The notes under the pieces: generated by a model | Databases searched by the model: none | Told to the model about the DNA's origin: nothing | The model's input: the letters and a program-made list of their open reading frames with translations, nothing else | Translations under genes and position numbers: made by a program | Part shown: in pieces, positions 19,602 to 28,039 of the stretch | Layout: every line of letters begins with the position of its first letter | Position numbering within the stretch: the stretch's first letter is position 1 | From: RPQJ01 sp963700045 | GTDB lineage: Bacteria; Pseudomonadota; Gammaproteobacteria; Steroidobacterales; Steroidobacteraceae | Assembly (NCBI GenBank): GCA_963700045.1 | Contig: CAVOWK010000042.1 | Location: 22,881 to 86,880 of the forward strand | Direction: 5' to 3' | Length of the DNA stretch: 64,000 bases

Positions 19602-20630
19602 TCAGCCGGCGGCGAACGACGCGAGGACCTGTCGCTCGACCCAGGTCGACCCGGCGACGCCATCATAGAAGCCGCAATGCCCGCCGTAGCGCGTACGCGT
19701 GATGGTGAGCACCGGGGATCGCGCGATGCGCTCGAGGTCAGCCGCGGGGATGAGCGGGTCATCGTCCGCCGCGATGATGCGAACGCGTGCATCGCGCAGC
19801 GCTGCCAGCGGCTCGAGCACCCGTTCGACCAGCGCGTAACCCCGCAGGTAATCCGGCAATGATGGAAACCCGCCGTAGCCGCACGCCAGCCGCTGGGTCA
19901 TTTCGGTGAGGTTGCCCAGTTCCAGGATGTCGTCGAGCGAGTGGTACACGTCGGGCCACGCCTCGCGCTTCTTGCGCAGTGAGCGACGCCATTTCCACAC
20001 GAAGTATTCGCGGTACAGCGCCCACCCGGACTCGAGGCGCGCCAGCGTGTGCTCTGGATCGATCACCGGGCAGACCGCGACGATGCGCGAGACGTCGATG
20101 CCCGCCGCAGCCGCGCGTGCGCCGACACGGAGACAGAAATTGCCGCCGAGCGAGAATCCCGCGAGCACGAGCCGCTTGCCCGGATGTTGGCGCTGCAGTT
20201 CGCGCACGGCACCGACCACTTCGGCAATGCGGCACGAATGGAAGATGCCGGCATTGAGATGGTGGCTCTCGCCGTGATCGCGCAGGTTGAGGCGCGCAAC
20301 GTCGTAGCCGGCATCGAACAGCTTCTGTCCGAGCGAGAGCAGGTACAACGAGTTCGCACTGCCCTCCCAGCCGTGCAGCAGCACGGCAAGCCGGTCGGAC
20401 GGCGGGCTCGTCTCAGCCTGCGTTGCAACCAGCGCGAGCAGGCGCACGCCGTCGCCGCAATCGACTATGACCTCGCGCGACGCCAGGCGCAGCACGGACG
20501 CGCGGCGCTCCACGCCTGCCCGCCGCAGCGGCAAACTCGGGTAGATCGACTGCACGTGGTGATGTCGCAACCGCCAGGGCGGCACGAAGTCGGGGGACGT
20601 ACCGGCAGCTCGTCGGGATGCGTCGCTCAT
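19602..20630 (-). CDS. YheT-family alpha/beta hydrolase
   Basis: Serine hydrolase of the YheT/AB-hydrolase-1 type, 342 residues. The N-terminus FVPPWRLRHHHVQSIYPSLP is typical of this family. It has an oxyanion stretch LLHGWEGSANSLY, nucleophile elbow AGFSLGGNFCL (Ser), acid in DDDPLIP and catalytic His in YGGHCGFYDG. Family members are ester hydrolases of unclear natural substrate. Its start overlaps the stop of the upstream gene by four bases. Confidence 0.9.
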   Translation of the reverse strand: MSDASRRAAGTSPDFVPPWRLRHHHVQSIYPSLPLRRAGVERRASVLRLASREVIVDCGDGVRLLALVATQAETSPPSDRLAVLLHGWEGSANSLYLLSLGQKLFDAGYDVARLNLRDHGESHHLNAGIFHSCRIAEVVGAVRELQRQHPGKRLVLAGFSLGGNFCLRVGARAAAAGIDVSRIVAVCPVIDPEHTLARLESGWALYREYFVWKWRRSLRKKREAWPDVYHSLDDILELGNLTEMTQRLACGYGGFPSLPDYLRGYALVERVLEPLAALRDARVRIIAADDDPLIPAADLERIARSPVLTITRTRYGGHCGFYDGVAGSTWVERQVLASFAAG

Positions 20631-21724
20631 GCGGCGGGTGGCTGCGGATTCCAGGCCCGGTCGCGGACGATCTCGATGCGGCCCGAGCCGGGCAGGGTTT
20701 CGACGAAGCCGCTGCCCATCAGCTGCGACGGCGTACGGTGACCGGCTGCGGCCGGATTGCCATCAAGCAGGTGCTGGGCGATCGCGAGCGACGCCTGCAC
20801 TGTGACGTCGTAGCCGTTTGCGACACGAACACGTGCCGTCACCCGGTCGCCGCTCGGGGCCTGGGCCTCGCCCCAGACGAGCATGGTGTTCGCCGCACGC
20901 GCAGCAGTGTCCGGTCCGGCCGGGCCTTTGGTCACCATGCGCTTCAGGAGTGCCTGCATCGGGCCAAACCGCAGCAGTGCGCCGAACGTGTTCAAGCGCT
21001 TGAGCTTGGCGATGCTGGCGGCAGGCATGGCTATGTAGCACTCAATGTTGCCGATGCCGGTCGTCCAGTAGGCCGTGCTCACGTCGCCCCACGGGATAGT
21101 CACTGCCGTGACTGGGCCGTCGCCGAAATCGATGTCGCGCTCGCGGAAGGCGTGAGCGACTGGCGTAATGCGCCCCGCGCTGCGGATGCGGCCACCGCGC
21201 GACAGGTTCTCGATGCTGGTCTTGAGCGTGCCGCGGCTCGGCCGTCCGGTCGACGCAAATCCCAGAGCCAGGTACGTCGCGTCCGGCAGTTCCTGCTTGA
21301 TACGCGCCGCCACGCAATCGGTTGGAACCACGTCGAAGCCCGTGGCCGGGCACAGCACGACCCCGGCTTGCCGGGCATCGGCGTCGCGTGCGTGCACGGC
21401 TTCAAGCACGTCGATTTCGCCGGTGATGTCGAGGTAATGACTGCGCTGCCGCAGGCACGCTGCAACCATCGGCGCCGACGTAGCCGAAAACGGGCCTGCG
21501 CAGTGCATCGTCACGGTAGCGCATTGCAGCGCGCGATCGAGCGCGCCGGGATCGTCCAGCGGCGCGATGCGATACTCGCAACCGAGTTCCTGCGCCAACG
21601 CGGCAACCGTCGCCTCGTTGCGGCCGGCCAGCACGGGCTGGAGTCCACGGCGAACCGCTTCGCGCGCGATCAATTCGCCCGTGTATCCCGTGGCGCCGTA
21701 GATGACCAGCCGCGCTGCGCTCAT
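20627..21724 (-). CDS. Saccharopine dehydrogenase-like / trans-acting enoyl reductase family protein
   Basis: 365 residues. N-terminal Rossmann motif LVIYGATGYTGELIAREAVR binds NAD(P); then LAGRNEATVAALAQELG and the middle region VVPTDCVAARIKQELPDATYLALG. The family includes mycobacterial trans-acting enoyl reductases and eukaryotic SCCPDH; the substrate here is unknown. It overlaps the response-regulator stop upstream (4 bp) and the hydrolase start downstream (4 bp), giving a three-gene unit. A longer in-frame upstream reading lacks similarity. Confidence 0.85.
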   Translation of the reverse strand: MSAARLVIYGATGYTGELIAREAVRRGLQPVLAGRNEATVAALAQELGCEYRIAPLDDPGALDRALQCATVTMHCAGPFSATSAPMVAACLRQRSHYLDITGEIDVLEAVHARDADARQAGVVLCPATGFDVVPTDCVAARIKQELPDATYLALGFASTGRPSRGTLKTSIENLSRGGRIRSAGRITPVAHAFRERDIDFGDGPVTAVTIPWGDVSTAYWTTGIGNIECYIAMPAASIAKLKRLNTFGALLRFGPMQALLKRMVTKGPAGPDTAARAANTMLVWGEAQAPSGDRVTARVRVANGYDVTVQASLAIAQHLLDGNPAAAGHRTPSQLMGSGFVETLPGSGRIEIVRDRAWNPQPPAA

Positions 21725-23217
21725 GAGGCGGGCAGGACGTGGAACTCGACTCGATTGTTCTGGGCCGCAACCGTGTTCCAGCTGCCGGCCGTGGTTTTTT
21801 CTTCCTGCTCCGGATAAGCGACGGGCTGGCTGCGCCCGCCGTTGACGACTTCGACCTGGATGTCGCCACCGGTGCGGCGGCGCAAGGTCGCGACGAAATT
21901 GGCGAAATCGACTGACTGCCGCTGCGCCACCGACAGCGAGTCGTCGAAGGGATTGCCCACCAGGTCGCACTTGGTCGCTGGCAGGTTGACGTCAGCCAGG
22001 GAAAAACCCTCGTTCGCATTGCCGCCGAGGCAGAAGTCGCCGACGTAGGTCTCGACGCGGATGCGGCCCTTGAACTGCTGCGCTTCGAGCATCGAGGCCA
22101 GTGCCCGCAGCCGCTCCAGGCGACTGCCCGCCAGCGGGGCCTCGCCGTAGGGGACGTACTCGGTCGCGATCGGGCCCGCGGCCGATCCACCGATGCCTCC
22201 GCCCGCGGATGGGGCCGCCAGCGGGGCGTTGCTCGCAACGGTGGCGCTTGCCGCGGCGGCAGCGATCATCGCCGCCGCTTTCGCCCGTTCGACCGCGGCC
22301 TTCGAGTCCGCGAGCTCACGCACGAGGTAGGCGTTGGACACGTTCGCCTGCCACGCCACGTAACCGAGCACCGCAGCGGGTACTGCCGCCAGGACGGCGG
22401 TGACCACGACCGGCCACCACTGGCGGTGCGGTGGCTGCGGCGTGAGCGATTCGAAAGCGGGCGCCGGCGGAATCTTGCCGATGCTCTCCTTCATCTCGCT
22501 GGTCAGCCGGCGCGCGAATGCCTCGAACGTGGCGAGCAGGAACCGGCGCTGCTCGGTCAGCTGTTCCCGCACCAGGTGCTGGATGGAGTTGCGCAGACCC
22601 GCCTGCAGTTCGGACACAAGCCCCGGCGTGAGGGCAATCGAAGCTGGCGAAGGCGCCAGCGGCGCCGCCGTCAGCGTCAGCCGGGTCGCCGTGGTCGACA
22701 GCGCATCGACCGCCTGGGTGTCGTCAGGGTTCGCAGCCGCCAGCGCGGCAGCCATCGCCGCCTCGTCGGGCGACCTTTCCGCCGCCATCGCCGCCGCCGC
22801 CGCCGGCCCTGGGAACAGTCCCTGGCGCTGGGTCCGCCGATCCGGCAGCAGGTGGAGCTGGTACAGAATCCGTGACACGTCGACTGGCCGCACCGTCTTC
22901 GGCAGCACGCCGACCGCGCCGAGGGCACGCGCCTGGCTGACGTAGAGCTCGCCTTCCTGCGAGGTGTACATCATGAGCGGGATCGTCGCGGTCAGCGGGT
23001 CGGCCTTGATGGTCTGCACGGCCTGGAACCCATCCATGCCCGGCATCAGGTGATCCATGAAAATGACGTCGGGCCGGCTCCGCTGCAGGTATTCGAGCGC
23101 CTGCTCGGCCGACTCGGCCGTATCCACGGTCAGGCCTTGCTGTTCGAGCATCCGGCTCAGGATGACTCTGGCCGATCGTGAATCGTCCACGATCAGGGCG
23201 CGCTTGCCCGTCGTCAT
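21721..23217 (-). CDS. Membrane-spanning response regulator with OmpA-like C-terminal domain
   Basis: 498 residues from ATG 23217. Residues 5-120 are a CheY-like receiver with acidic pocket D11 D12, phosphoacceptor D55 (FMDHLMPGMDG), T85 and K107 (LPKTVRP), and GALG/VGV turns. An Ala-rich linker and a helical region follow (200-245). One membrane helix spans about 267-289 (WWPVVVTAVLAAVPAAVLGYVAW). The C-terminal about 130 residues, presumably periplasmic, contain two cysteines and end AQNNRVEFHVLPAS, like an OmpA/MotB domain. A GTG nine codons upstream is an alternative start, but the ATG has AGGGA upstream. Receiver plus membrane plus OmpA-like domain is unusual. Confidence 0.85.
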   Translation of the reverse strand: MTTGKRALIVDDSRSARVILSRMLEQQGLTVDTAESAEQALEYLQRSRPDVIFMDHLMPGMDGFQAVQTIKADPLTATIPLMMYTSQEGELYVSQARALGAVGVLPKTVRPVDVSRILYQLHLLPDRRTQRQGLFPGPAAAAAMAAERSPDEAAMAAALAAANPDDTQAVDALSTTATRLTLTAAPLAPSPASIALTPGLVSELQAGLRNSIQHLVREQLTEQRRFLLATFEAFARRLTSEMKESIGKIPPAPAFESLTPQPPHRQWWPVVVTAVLAAVPAAVLGYVAWQANVSNAYLVRELADSKAAVERAKAAAMIAAAAASATVASNAPLAAPSAGGGIGGSAAGPIATEYVPYGEAPLAGSRLERLRALASMLEAQQFKGRIRVETYVGDFCLGGNANEGFSLADVNLPATKCDLVGNPFDDSLSVAQRQSVDFANFVATLRRRTGGDIQVEVVNGGRSQPVAYPEQEEKTTAGSWNTVAAQNNRVEFHVLPAS

Positions 23218-23239
23218 GTAATCCCTGGGTCCTTCTGGA

Positions 23240-23256
23240 GGCACCTGACAGGTGCC
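23240..23256. promoter_or_regulatory. Perfect palindrome between divergent genes
   Basis: GGCACCT-GAC-AGGTGCC, a 7-bp perfect inverted repeat, 23 bases upstream of the response-regulator start and 129 bases before EF-G2. It could be an operator or a 5'-UTR hairpin; no T-tract follows on either strand. Confidence 0.45.
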
Positions 23257-23384
23257 GCGTGTACCGGCTTTCTACCTTGAAAGAGGCACAAAGCCAATCC
23301 CGGCAAGTGGAAGTGGTGCCGCTTGACTCCGGGCGTATGCTTTGCCCATCGACTGAGTCAAATAAGCAACGGAGGCATCCCAAC

Positions 23385-25436
23385 ATGCCCTATACAACCC
23401 AGGACATTCGCAATATCGCTCTCGTGGGCCAAGCCGGCGCGGGCAAGACGCTGCTGGCCGAAGCCTTGCTCGCGCAGTCCGGTGCAATCCGGTCCAAGGG
23501 GTCGCTCGCCCGTGGCACGACGGTCTGCGACTTCGATCCGCAGGAAAAAGCCCTGCTCCACTCTCTTGATGCCGCCATCTGCGGCTTCGAGACGCAGGGC
23601 CGTCGCGTCAACATGATCGACACCCCGGGATACCCCGACTTTCTCGGCCGCACGCTGAGCGCGCTCGAGGCGGTCGAGACGGCGGTGATCGTCGTGAGCG
23701 CCGTCAACGGCATCGAGCCGATGACCCAGCGCATGATGGATTTCGCCAGGACGAGGGGCCTGTGCCGGCTCATCGTCGTCAACAAGATCGACGCCCGCGA
23801 CGCGCGCACCGAACACGTGCTGATGGAACTGCGCGAGGCTTTCGGCAAGAGCTGCCTGCCGCTCAACCTGCCGGCGGAAGGCGGCGCTGCGGTGGTCGAC
23901 TGCTTCTTCCAGTCGCAGGGCAAGGCCACTGATTTCTCGTCGGTCGCTGCCGCGCACACCGAGATCATCGACCAGGTGGTCGAAGTCGACGAAAAACTGA
24001 TGGCGCTCTACCTGGAGCAGGGCGAGGAGCTGCTGAATCCCGAGCAACTGCACGACCCGTTCGAGCAGGCGCTGCGTGAGGACCACCTGATTCCGATCTG
24101 CTTCTGCTCGGCCGAGACCGGCGCCGGCATCCCCGAGCTGCTGGCCGTGCTGGCGCGACTGGCGCCGAACCCGGCCGAGGGCAATCCGCCGCCGTTCCTG
24201 AAGGGTGAGGGCGATGACGCCGAGCGCGTGACCGTGAGCCCCGATCCGGCGCAGCACGTACTTGCGCACGTATTCAAGGTCACGATCGATCCCTTCGTCG
24301 GCAAGATGGGAATCTTCCGCGTGCACCAGGGCACCGTGCGGCCCGGCGCGCAACTGTTTGTGGGTGACGCGCGCAAGCCGATCAAGCTCGCGCACCTCTA
24401 CCAGCTGCAGGGCAAGGAGCATGCCGAGATCACCCAGGCCATCCCGGGTGACATCTGCGCGGTGCCCAAGATCGACGAGATTCATTTCGACGCCGTGCTG
24501 CATGACTCGCACGACGAAGACAATCACCACCTGAAATCCGTGACGTTCCCGCCCGCGATGCTCGGGCTGGCGATCCGCTCCGAAAAGCGCGGCGACGAGC
24601 AGAAGCTGTCCGAAGGCCTGCACCGGCTCATGTCCGAGGACCCGTGCGTGCGCGTCGAGCATCACGTCGCGCAGAACGAGACGGTGCTGTACGGGCTGGG
24701 CGACCTGCACCTGCGCGTGATGCTGCAGCGGCTCACCGAACGCTACGGCGTGTCGGTCAAGACGAGCCCGCCCGCGGTGCCTTACCGCGAGACGATCACG
24801 CGCCCGGCTGAAGGCCACTGCCGGCACAAGAAGCAGACGGGGGGCGCCGGCCAGTTTGGCGAGGTCTACCTGCGCATCGAGCCGCTCGAACGCGGCGCGG
24901 GCTTCGAGTTCGTCGACGACGTCGTGGGCGGCGCGATCCCCGGCCAGTTCATCCCTGCGGTCGAGAAAGGGGTGCGCCAGGTGCTGACCGAGGGCGCGAT
25001 CGCCGGCTTTACGCTGCAGGACATCCGCGTGAGCGTGTACGACGGCAAGCACCACGCGGTGGACTCGAAGGAAGTCGCGTTCGTGTCGGCGGGCCGCAAG
25101 GCGTTCGCTGAGGCCATCAAGCAGGCGGCGCCGATCGTGCTCGAGCCGATCGTCCGCATCGTCATCAGTTGCCCGAGCGCGTCGATCGGCGACGTCAGCA
25201 GCGACCTGGCGACGCGACGCGCGCGCATCAACGGCCAGGACACGTTGCAGGGTGGGCGATCGGAAATCGCGGCGCTCGTGCCGCTCGGCGAACTGCAGGA
25301 TTACCTGTCGCGACTCAAGGCGCTGACCGGCGGCGAAGGCACGTACACGATGGACCTGAGTCACTACGATCCGGTGCCGGCGCGGAAGCAGCAGGAACTG
25401 GTGTCGGCGTTCAAGCCGCACGAGGAAGCTGAATAG
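23385..25436 (+). CDS. Elongation factor G-like GTPase (EF-G2 type)
   Basis: 683-residue translational GTPase with the five EF-G domains. G1 is GQAGAGKT (rather than the usual GHVDAGKT of EF-G1), G3 DTPGYPDF, G4 NKID. The later domains show HKKQTGGAGQFGEVYLRIEP and SCPSASIGDVSSDLATRRARINGQ. This G1 and the shortened G2 region place it with the EF-G2/EF-G-like paralogues, whose role in translation is less clear than EF-G1. GGAGG precedes the ATG. The stop runs into a purine array. Confidence 0.92.
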   Translation: MPYTTQDIRNIALVGQAGAGKTLLAEALLAQSGAIRSKGSLARGTTVCDFDPQEKALLHSLDAAICGFETQGRRVNMIDTPGYPDFLGRTLSALEAVETAVIVVSAVNGIEPMTQRMMDFARTRGLCRLIVVNKIDARDARTEHVLMELREAFGKSCLPLNLPAEGGAAVVDCFFQSQGKATDFSSVAAAHTEIIDQVVEVDEKLMALYLEQGEELLNPEQLHDPFEQALREDHLIPICFCSAETGAGIPELLAVLARLAPNPAEGNPPPFLKGEGDDAERVTVSPDPAQHVLAHVFKVTIDPFVGKMGIFRVHQGTVRPGAQLFVGDARKPIKLAHLYQLQGKEHAEITQAIPGDICAVPKIDEIHFDAVLHDSHDEDNHHLKSVTFPPAMLGLAIRSEKRGDEQKLSEGLHRLMSEDPCVRVEHHVAQNETVLYGLGDLHLRVMLQRLTERYGVSVKTSPPAVPYRETITRPAEGHCRHKKQTGGAGQFGEVYLRIEPLERGAGFEFVDDVVGGAIPGQFIPAVEKGVRQVLTEGAIAGFTLQDIRVSVYDGKHHAVDSKEVAFVSAGRKAFAEAIKQAAPIVLEPIVRIVISCPSASIGDVSSDLATRRARINGQDTLQGGRSEIAALVPLGELQDYLSRLKALTGGEGTYTMDLSHYDPVPARKQQELVSAFKPHEEAE

Positions 25437-25439
25437 GCA

Positions 25440-25580
25440 AGGGGCGGAAGGGCGGGAAGGACGGGAAGGACAGGAAGGAAGGCAGTGGCTTCTTCCACTT
25501 CCTAGCCTTCCTAGCCTTCCTAGCCTTCCTAGCCTTCCTCCTTCCTGCCCTTCCTGCCCTTCCTCGCCTTCCTGGCCTGC
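25440..25580. repeat. Inverted 9-mer array with tandem CTAGCCTTC
   Basis: The left arm (25440-25480) is purine with GGGAAGGAC/GGAAGG; the right arm (25494-25578) holds at least four exact tandem 9-mers (CTAGCCTTC) and related CCTTCCTGC units. It fills the space between the convergent EF-G2 and sulfotransferase genes and touches both stop codons within a few bases. Length and tandem nature suggest copy-number variation. Confidence 0.85.
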
Positions 25581-25581
25581 T

Positions 25582-26251
25582 TCAGCCGTCGTCCGGCGTG
25601 ACCATCTCCATCCCGAGTACACGTCGCATCCGGCGCCATGCACTGCGCCACGGCTTGTCGGACTGCGTCACGTTGGCGTGCGGCCACGGCTCGGTGGGCA
25701 CAGGCTTGCCGAGGAACTCGCACAGCGGGCCCCACTCGCGCGTCCGCGTCGGGTCGAATTCGAGGAACTGGCCGGGTCGACCGCGAAAATGTTCGCGTAC
25801 GGCGGCATTGTGCGCACGGTATGCATCGAGCCACGCCTGCCGGCTCTCGGCACTGTCGCCCGGGTTCGCATGCTTGCCGAACATCCACACGCGCATCGGC
25901 CGGATCCGGCGATTGCGGTAGAAGCTCGCGCAGCTCTCGATCCAGCGCTCCTCGTCGCGTACCGTCAGGATGTATTTCGCGTCCGGAAACTGCGCATGGA
26001 TCTGGCGCCACAGGTGGAAATAGGGGTTGTCGGTGAAGGCATCGAAAAGCTCGAACGTCGGCAGCCGATAGTCGCCGCGCTCGATCTGCTGCAGCAAGCG
26101 TCTCGCCATCGTCGGCGCCCGGGTAGCTGCCGATCTTGTCGCCGTTGATCGTGCGATACCCCAGGACCTTCAGCGCCTGGTAGATCGTCGTCGTGCCGGT
26201 CTTGTAGAAACCGATGGCGAAAATCTTGCCCGTGTGAGGCGTGCGCTGCAT
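25582..26251 (-). CDS. Sulfotransferase-like protein, apparent frameshift
   Basis: P-loop sulfotransferase family. The N-terminal frame (from 26251) has the 5'-phosphosulfate-binding loop FAIGFYKTGTTTIYQALKVL and GYRTINGDKIGSYPGAD. Near 26105 reading continues in the next frame with RRLLQQIERGDYRLPTFELF, FPDAKYILTVRDEERWIESC (3'-phosphate site Arg/Ser region) and FLEFDPTRTREWGPLCEFLG. Both parts are needed for the fold, and one extra base separates them. The acceptor substrate cannot be told. Confidence 0.8.
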
Positions 26252-26267
26252 GCGCGCGATTCTGCAC

Positions 26268-27146
26268 TCAGCCGCGCTGTTGCGCGAGGTCGCGGACCTC
26301 CTTCGCCAGGGTGAGCAGCCGCTGCTCGGTGACGGCGCGTTGTTGCGGCGTCAGCGAGGCGTCGAGTTGCAGCAGGAGATCGAGGAAGTCCGAGCGGCTG
26401 GTTGCGATCGCCTTGCGGTACCCGGGCGTCCACAGGCGGTCCGGTTCGGCAATCAGCACGCGCATGCGTTCGTCGAAGGCCGCCCGCGGCCCGGACCGCA
26501 CGCGCAGCGTGGCCGCGAGCTCCTCGCGCCAGAGGCGGCGGTTCTCGCGCCACTCAGACATGAACGGGCGCGCCGTCCACGCATAGTCGCGGACCAGCTG
26601 GCGCTGCTGCGGACTCAAAGGGCCGGTCATGCGCTCCATGTTCTTGCGCAGCGACTTCTCGCGCCGGGAGCGGCGATCCTCCGGCGTCCGTTGCGAATAG
26701 TCCCGCCAGGTCTTCTCGTCGGCCTGCTGCAGGCCTTCAAGCAGTTCGTATACCTGGCGGTCGCTGAGCGTTACGGCAAGCGCGGTGTAGCCGGGCGCCG
26801 CCTGCTCGAAGATACGCCGCCAGTAGACCTCGGCCTGTTGTGCGGCGTCCTCGAGGCTTGCGCGCGTGACACCGGCGCGGACTTGCGACGCCAGGCCCTG
26901 CAGGAACGCGTCGTAGCGCTCCAGTTCCTCGCTGCGATGCCATTCCAGGTTGTGTTCGAGCGTGCGCGCGAGGCTGGCGCTCTGGCTGCCGTCGAGCGAC
27001 ACGAGCCCGCGCACATAGAGACCCACCAGCGAATCGAGCCGTGGGTACACGAGCGACGCGCCACAACCGGCCAGGCCTGCCAGCAGCAGCACTGTGAGCA
27101 GGGACCTTGCGATCCAGCGGCGCAGGTGCAGTTCAGTCCTGGTCAT
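26268..27146 (-). CDS. DUF6279 family lipoprotein
   Basis: 292 residues with a lipoprotein signal (LTVLLLAGLAGCGAS) followed by an all-helical body. Family features visible: YPRLDSLVGLYVRGLVSLDG after the signal and WRENRRLWREELAATL and LLQLDASLTPQQRAVTEQRL toward the end. Function unknown. The N-terminus overlaps yedK by 14 bases; a second in-frame start is not needed because the signal peptide starts right here. Confidence 0.8.
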   Translation of the reverse strand: MTRTELHLRRWIARSLLTVLLLAGLAGCGASLVYPRLDSLVGLYVRGLVSLDGSQSASLARTLEHNLEWHRSEELERYDAFLQGLASQVRAGVTRASLEDAAQQAEVYWRRIFEQAAPGYTALAVTLSDRQVYELLEGLQQADEKTWRDYSQRTPEDRRSRREKSLRKNMERMTGPLSPQQRQLVRDYAWTARPFMSEWRENRRLWREELAATLRVRSGPRAAFDERMRVLIAEPDRLWTPGYRKAIATSRSDFLDLLLQLDASLTPQQRAVTEQRLLTLAKEVRDLAQQRG

Positions 27147-27888
27147 CGTCGGGAGCGGGCACCAGGTCCAGTGTCATGGCGAGAGGCGGCTCAGCCACTG
27201 GTTCGATCAATCGCGGTCCCTGGTTGCGTGCGTTGCTGACGAGCCGGCTCACCCGGTGCGCGACCATGTTGCCCGCGCCGTCAGCGGTCAGCAGCCGGTC
27301 GAGGCGTTCGACGTCCTGGTTGCGCGGATCGAGCCACTCACCATACGCGGAGGCCGGGATGATCACCGGCATCCGGTCGTGGATGTAGGCGATCGACTTC
27401 GGTGGCGCGGTAGTGATCAGCGTGCACGACTCGAGCGGCTCGCCCGTGACGGGGTCCCGCCAGGCTTCCCACAGCGCCGCGAGCGCGAACGGTCCCGCGC
27501 TTGCTGGCCGCAGGAAATAGGGTTGCTTGTCGCGGGGCCCGAGCTGCATCCACTCGTAATACCCATCGGCCGGCACGAGCGCACGACGTTTGCGATAGGC
27601 GGTGCGGAAAGCTGGCTTCTCGCGCAACGTTTCCGCCCGCGCATTGGTCATGCGTGCGCCGATCGACTTGTCCTTCGCCCAGACCGGCACGAGTCCCCAG
27701 TAGAGCATCGCCAGGCGCCGCGTTGCTGCAATGTCGGGCGATACGTCGTCGGACAGCTCGCGGACCGCCGGGATGAAGGTGGTCGGCGCGATGTTGTAGC
27801 GCGCATCGATCGCGGGCGTATCGTCCGGCAACCCGAAGAGCCGGACGACGGCTTCGTGGGGCGAGTAGAAAGCGAAGCGACCGCACAT
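27133..27888 (-). CDS. yedK: SOS response-associated peptidase YedK/HMCES
   Basis: Forms a covalent thiazolidine crosslink with abasic sites in single-stranded DNA, shielding them. MCGRFAFY gives the catalytic Cys2 after Met removal; NIAPTT, WGLVPVWAKD, NARAETLREKPAFR and ALVPADGYYEW (active-site Glu) plus HDRMPVII complete the SRAP motifs. 251 residues. The ATG is directly preceded on the coding strand by CCCCTTCCC of a pyrimidine array, with no Shine-Dalgarno. The 27942 alternative start reads through the array and is unlikely. Confidence 0.94.
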   Translation of the reverse strand: MCGRFAFYSPHEAVVRLFGLPDDTPAIDARYNIAPTTFIPAVRELSDDVSPDIAATRRLAMLYWGLVPVWAKDKSIGARMTNARAETLREKPAFRTAYRKRRALVPADGYYEWMQLGPRDKQPYFLRPASAGPFALAALWEAWRDPVTGEPLESCTLITTAPPKSIAYIHDRMPVIIPASAYGEWLDPRNQDVERLDRLLTADGAGNMVAHRVSRLVSNARNQGPRLIEPVAEPPLAMTLDLVPAPDDDQD

Positions 27889-28039
27889 GGGAAGGGGTAG
27901 GGGAAGGAGGTTGGGGGATAGTCGGAAGTGCAGGTACGGCATGGATATCCTCTGAAGACTTGTCGAGGAGACGCGGTGTCACGGTGAATAAACATCCGAC
28001 CATCCCCTATCCCCCTTCCCCTTCCTCCTCCCCTACCTC
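27889..28039. repeat. Inverted purine/pyrimidine array with unique centre
   Basis: The left arm (27889-27920, GAAGGGGTAGGGGAAGGAGG) and right arm (28003-28039, ATCCCCTATCCCCCTTCC) are inverted copies flanking about 80 unique bases. The array spans exactly from the yedK start codon to the stop of the ABC permease. It mixes the CCCCTA and CCTTCC variants. Confidence 0.8.

Noticed and set aside
25440..25580. CRISPR array
   Set aside because: The repeat unit is only nine bases with no unique spacers and no cas genes nearby.
23358..25643. 761-codon minus-strand frame over EF-G2
   Set aside because: Composition (Arg, His, Leu) mirrors the real plus-strand gene; no domain seen.
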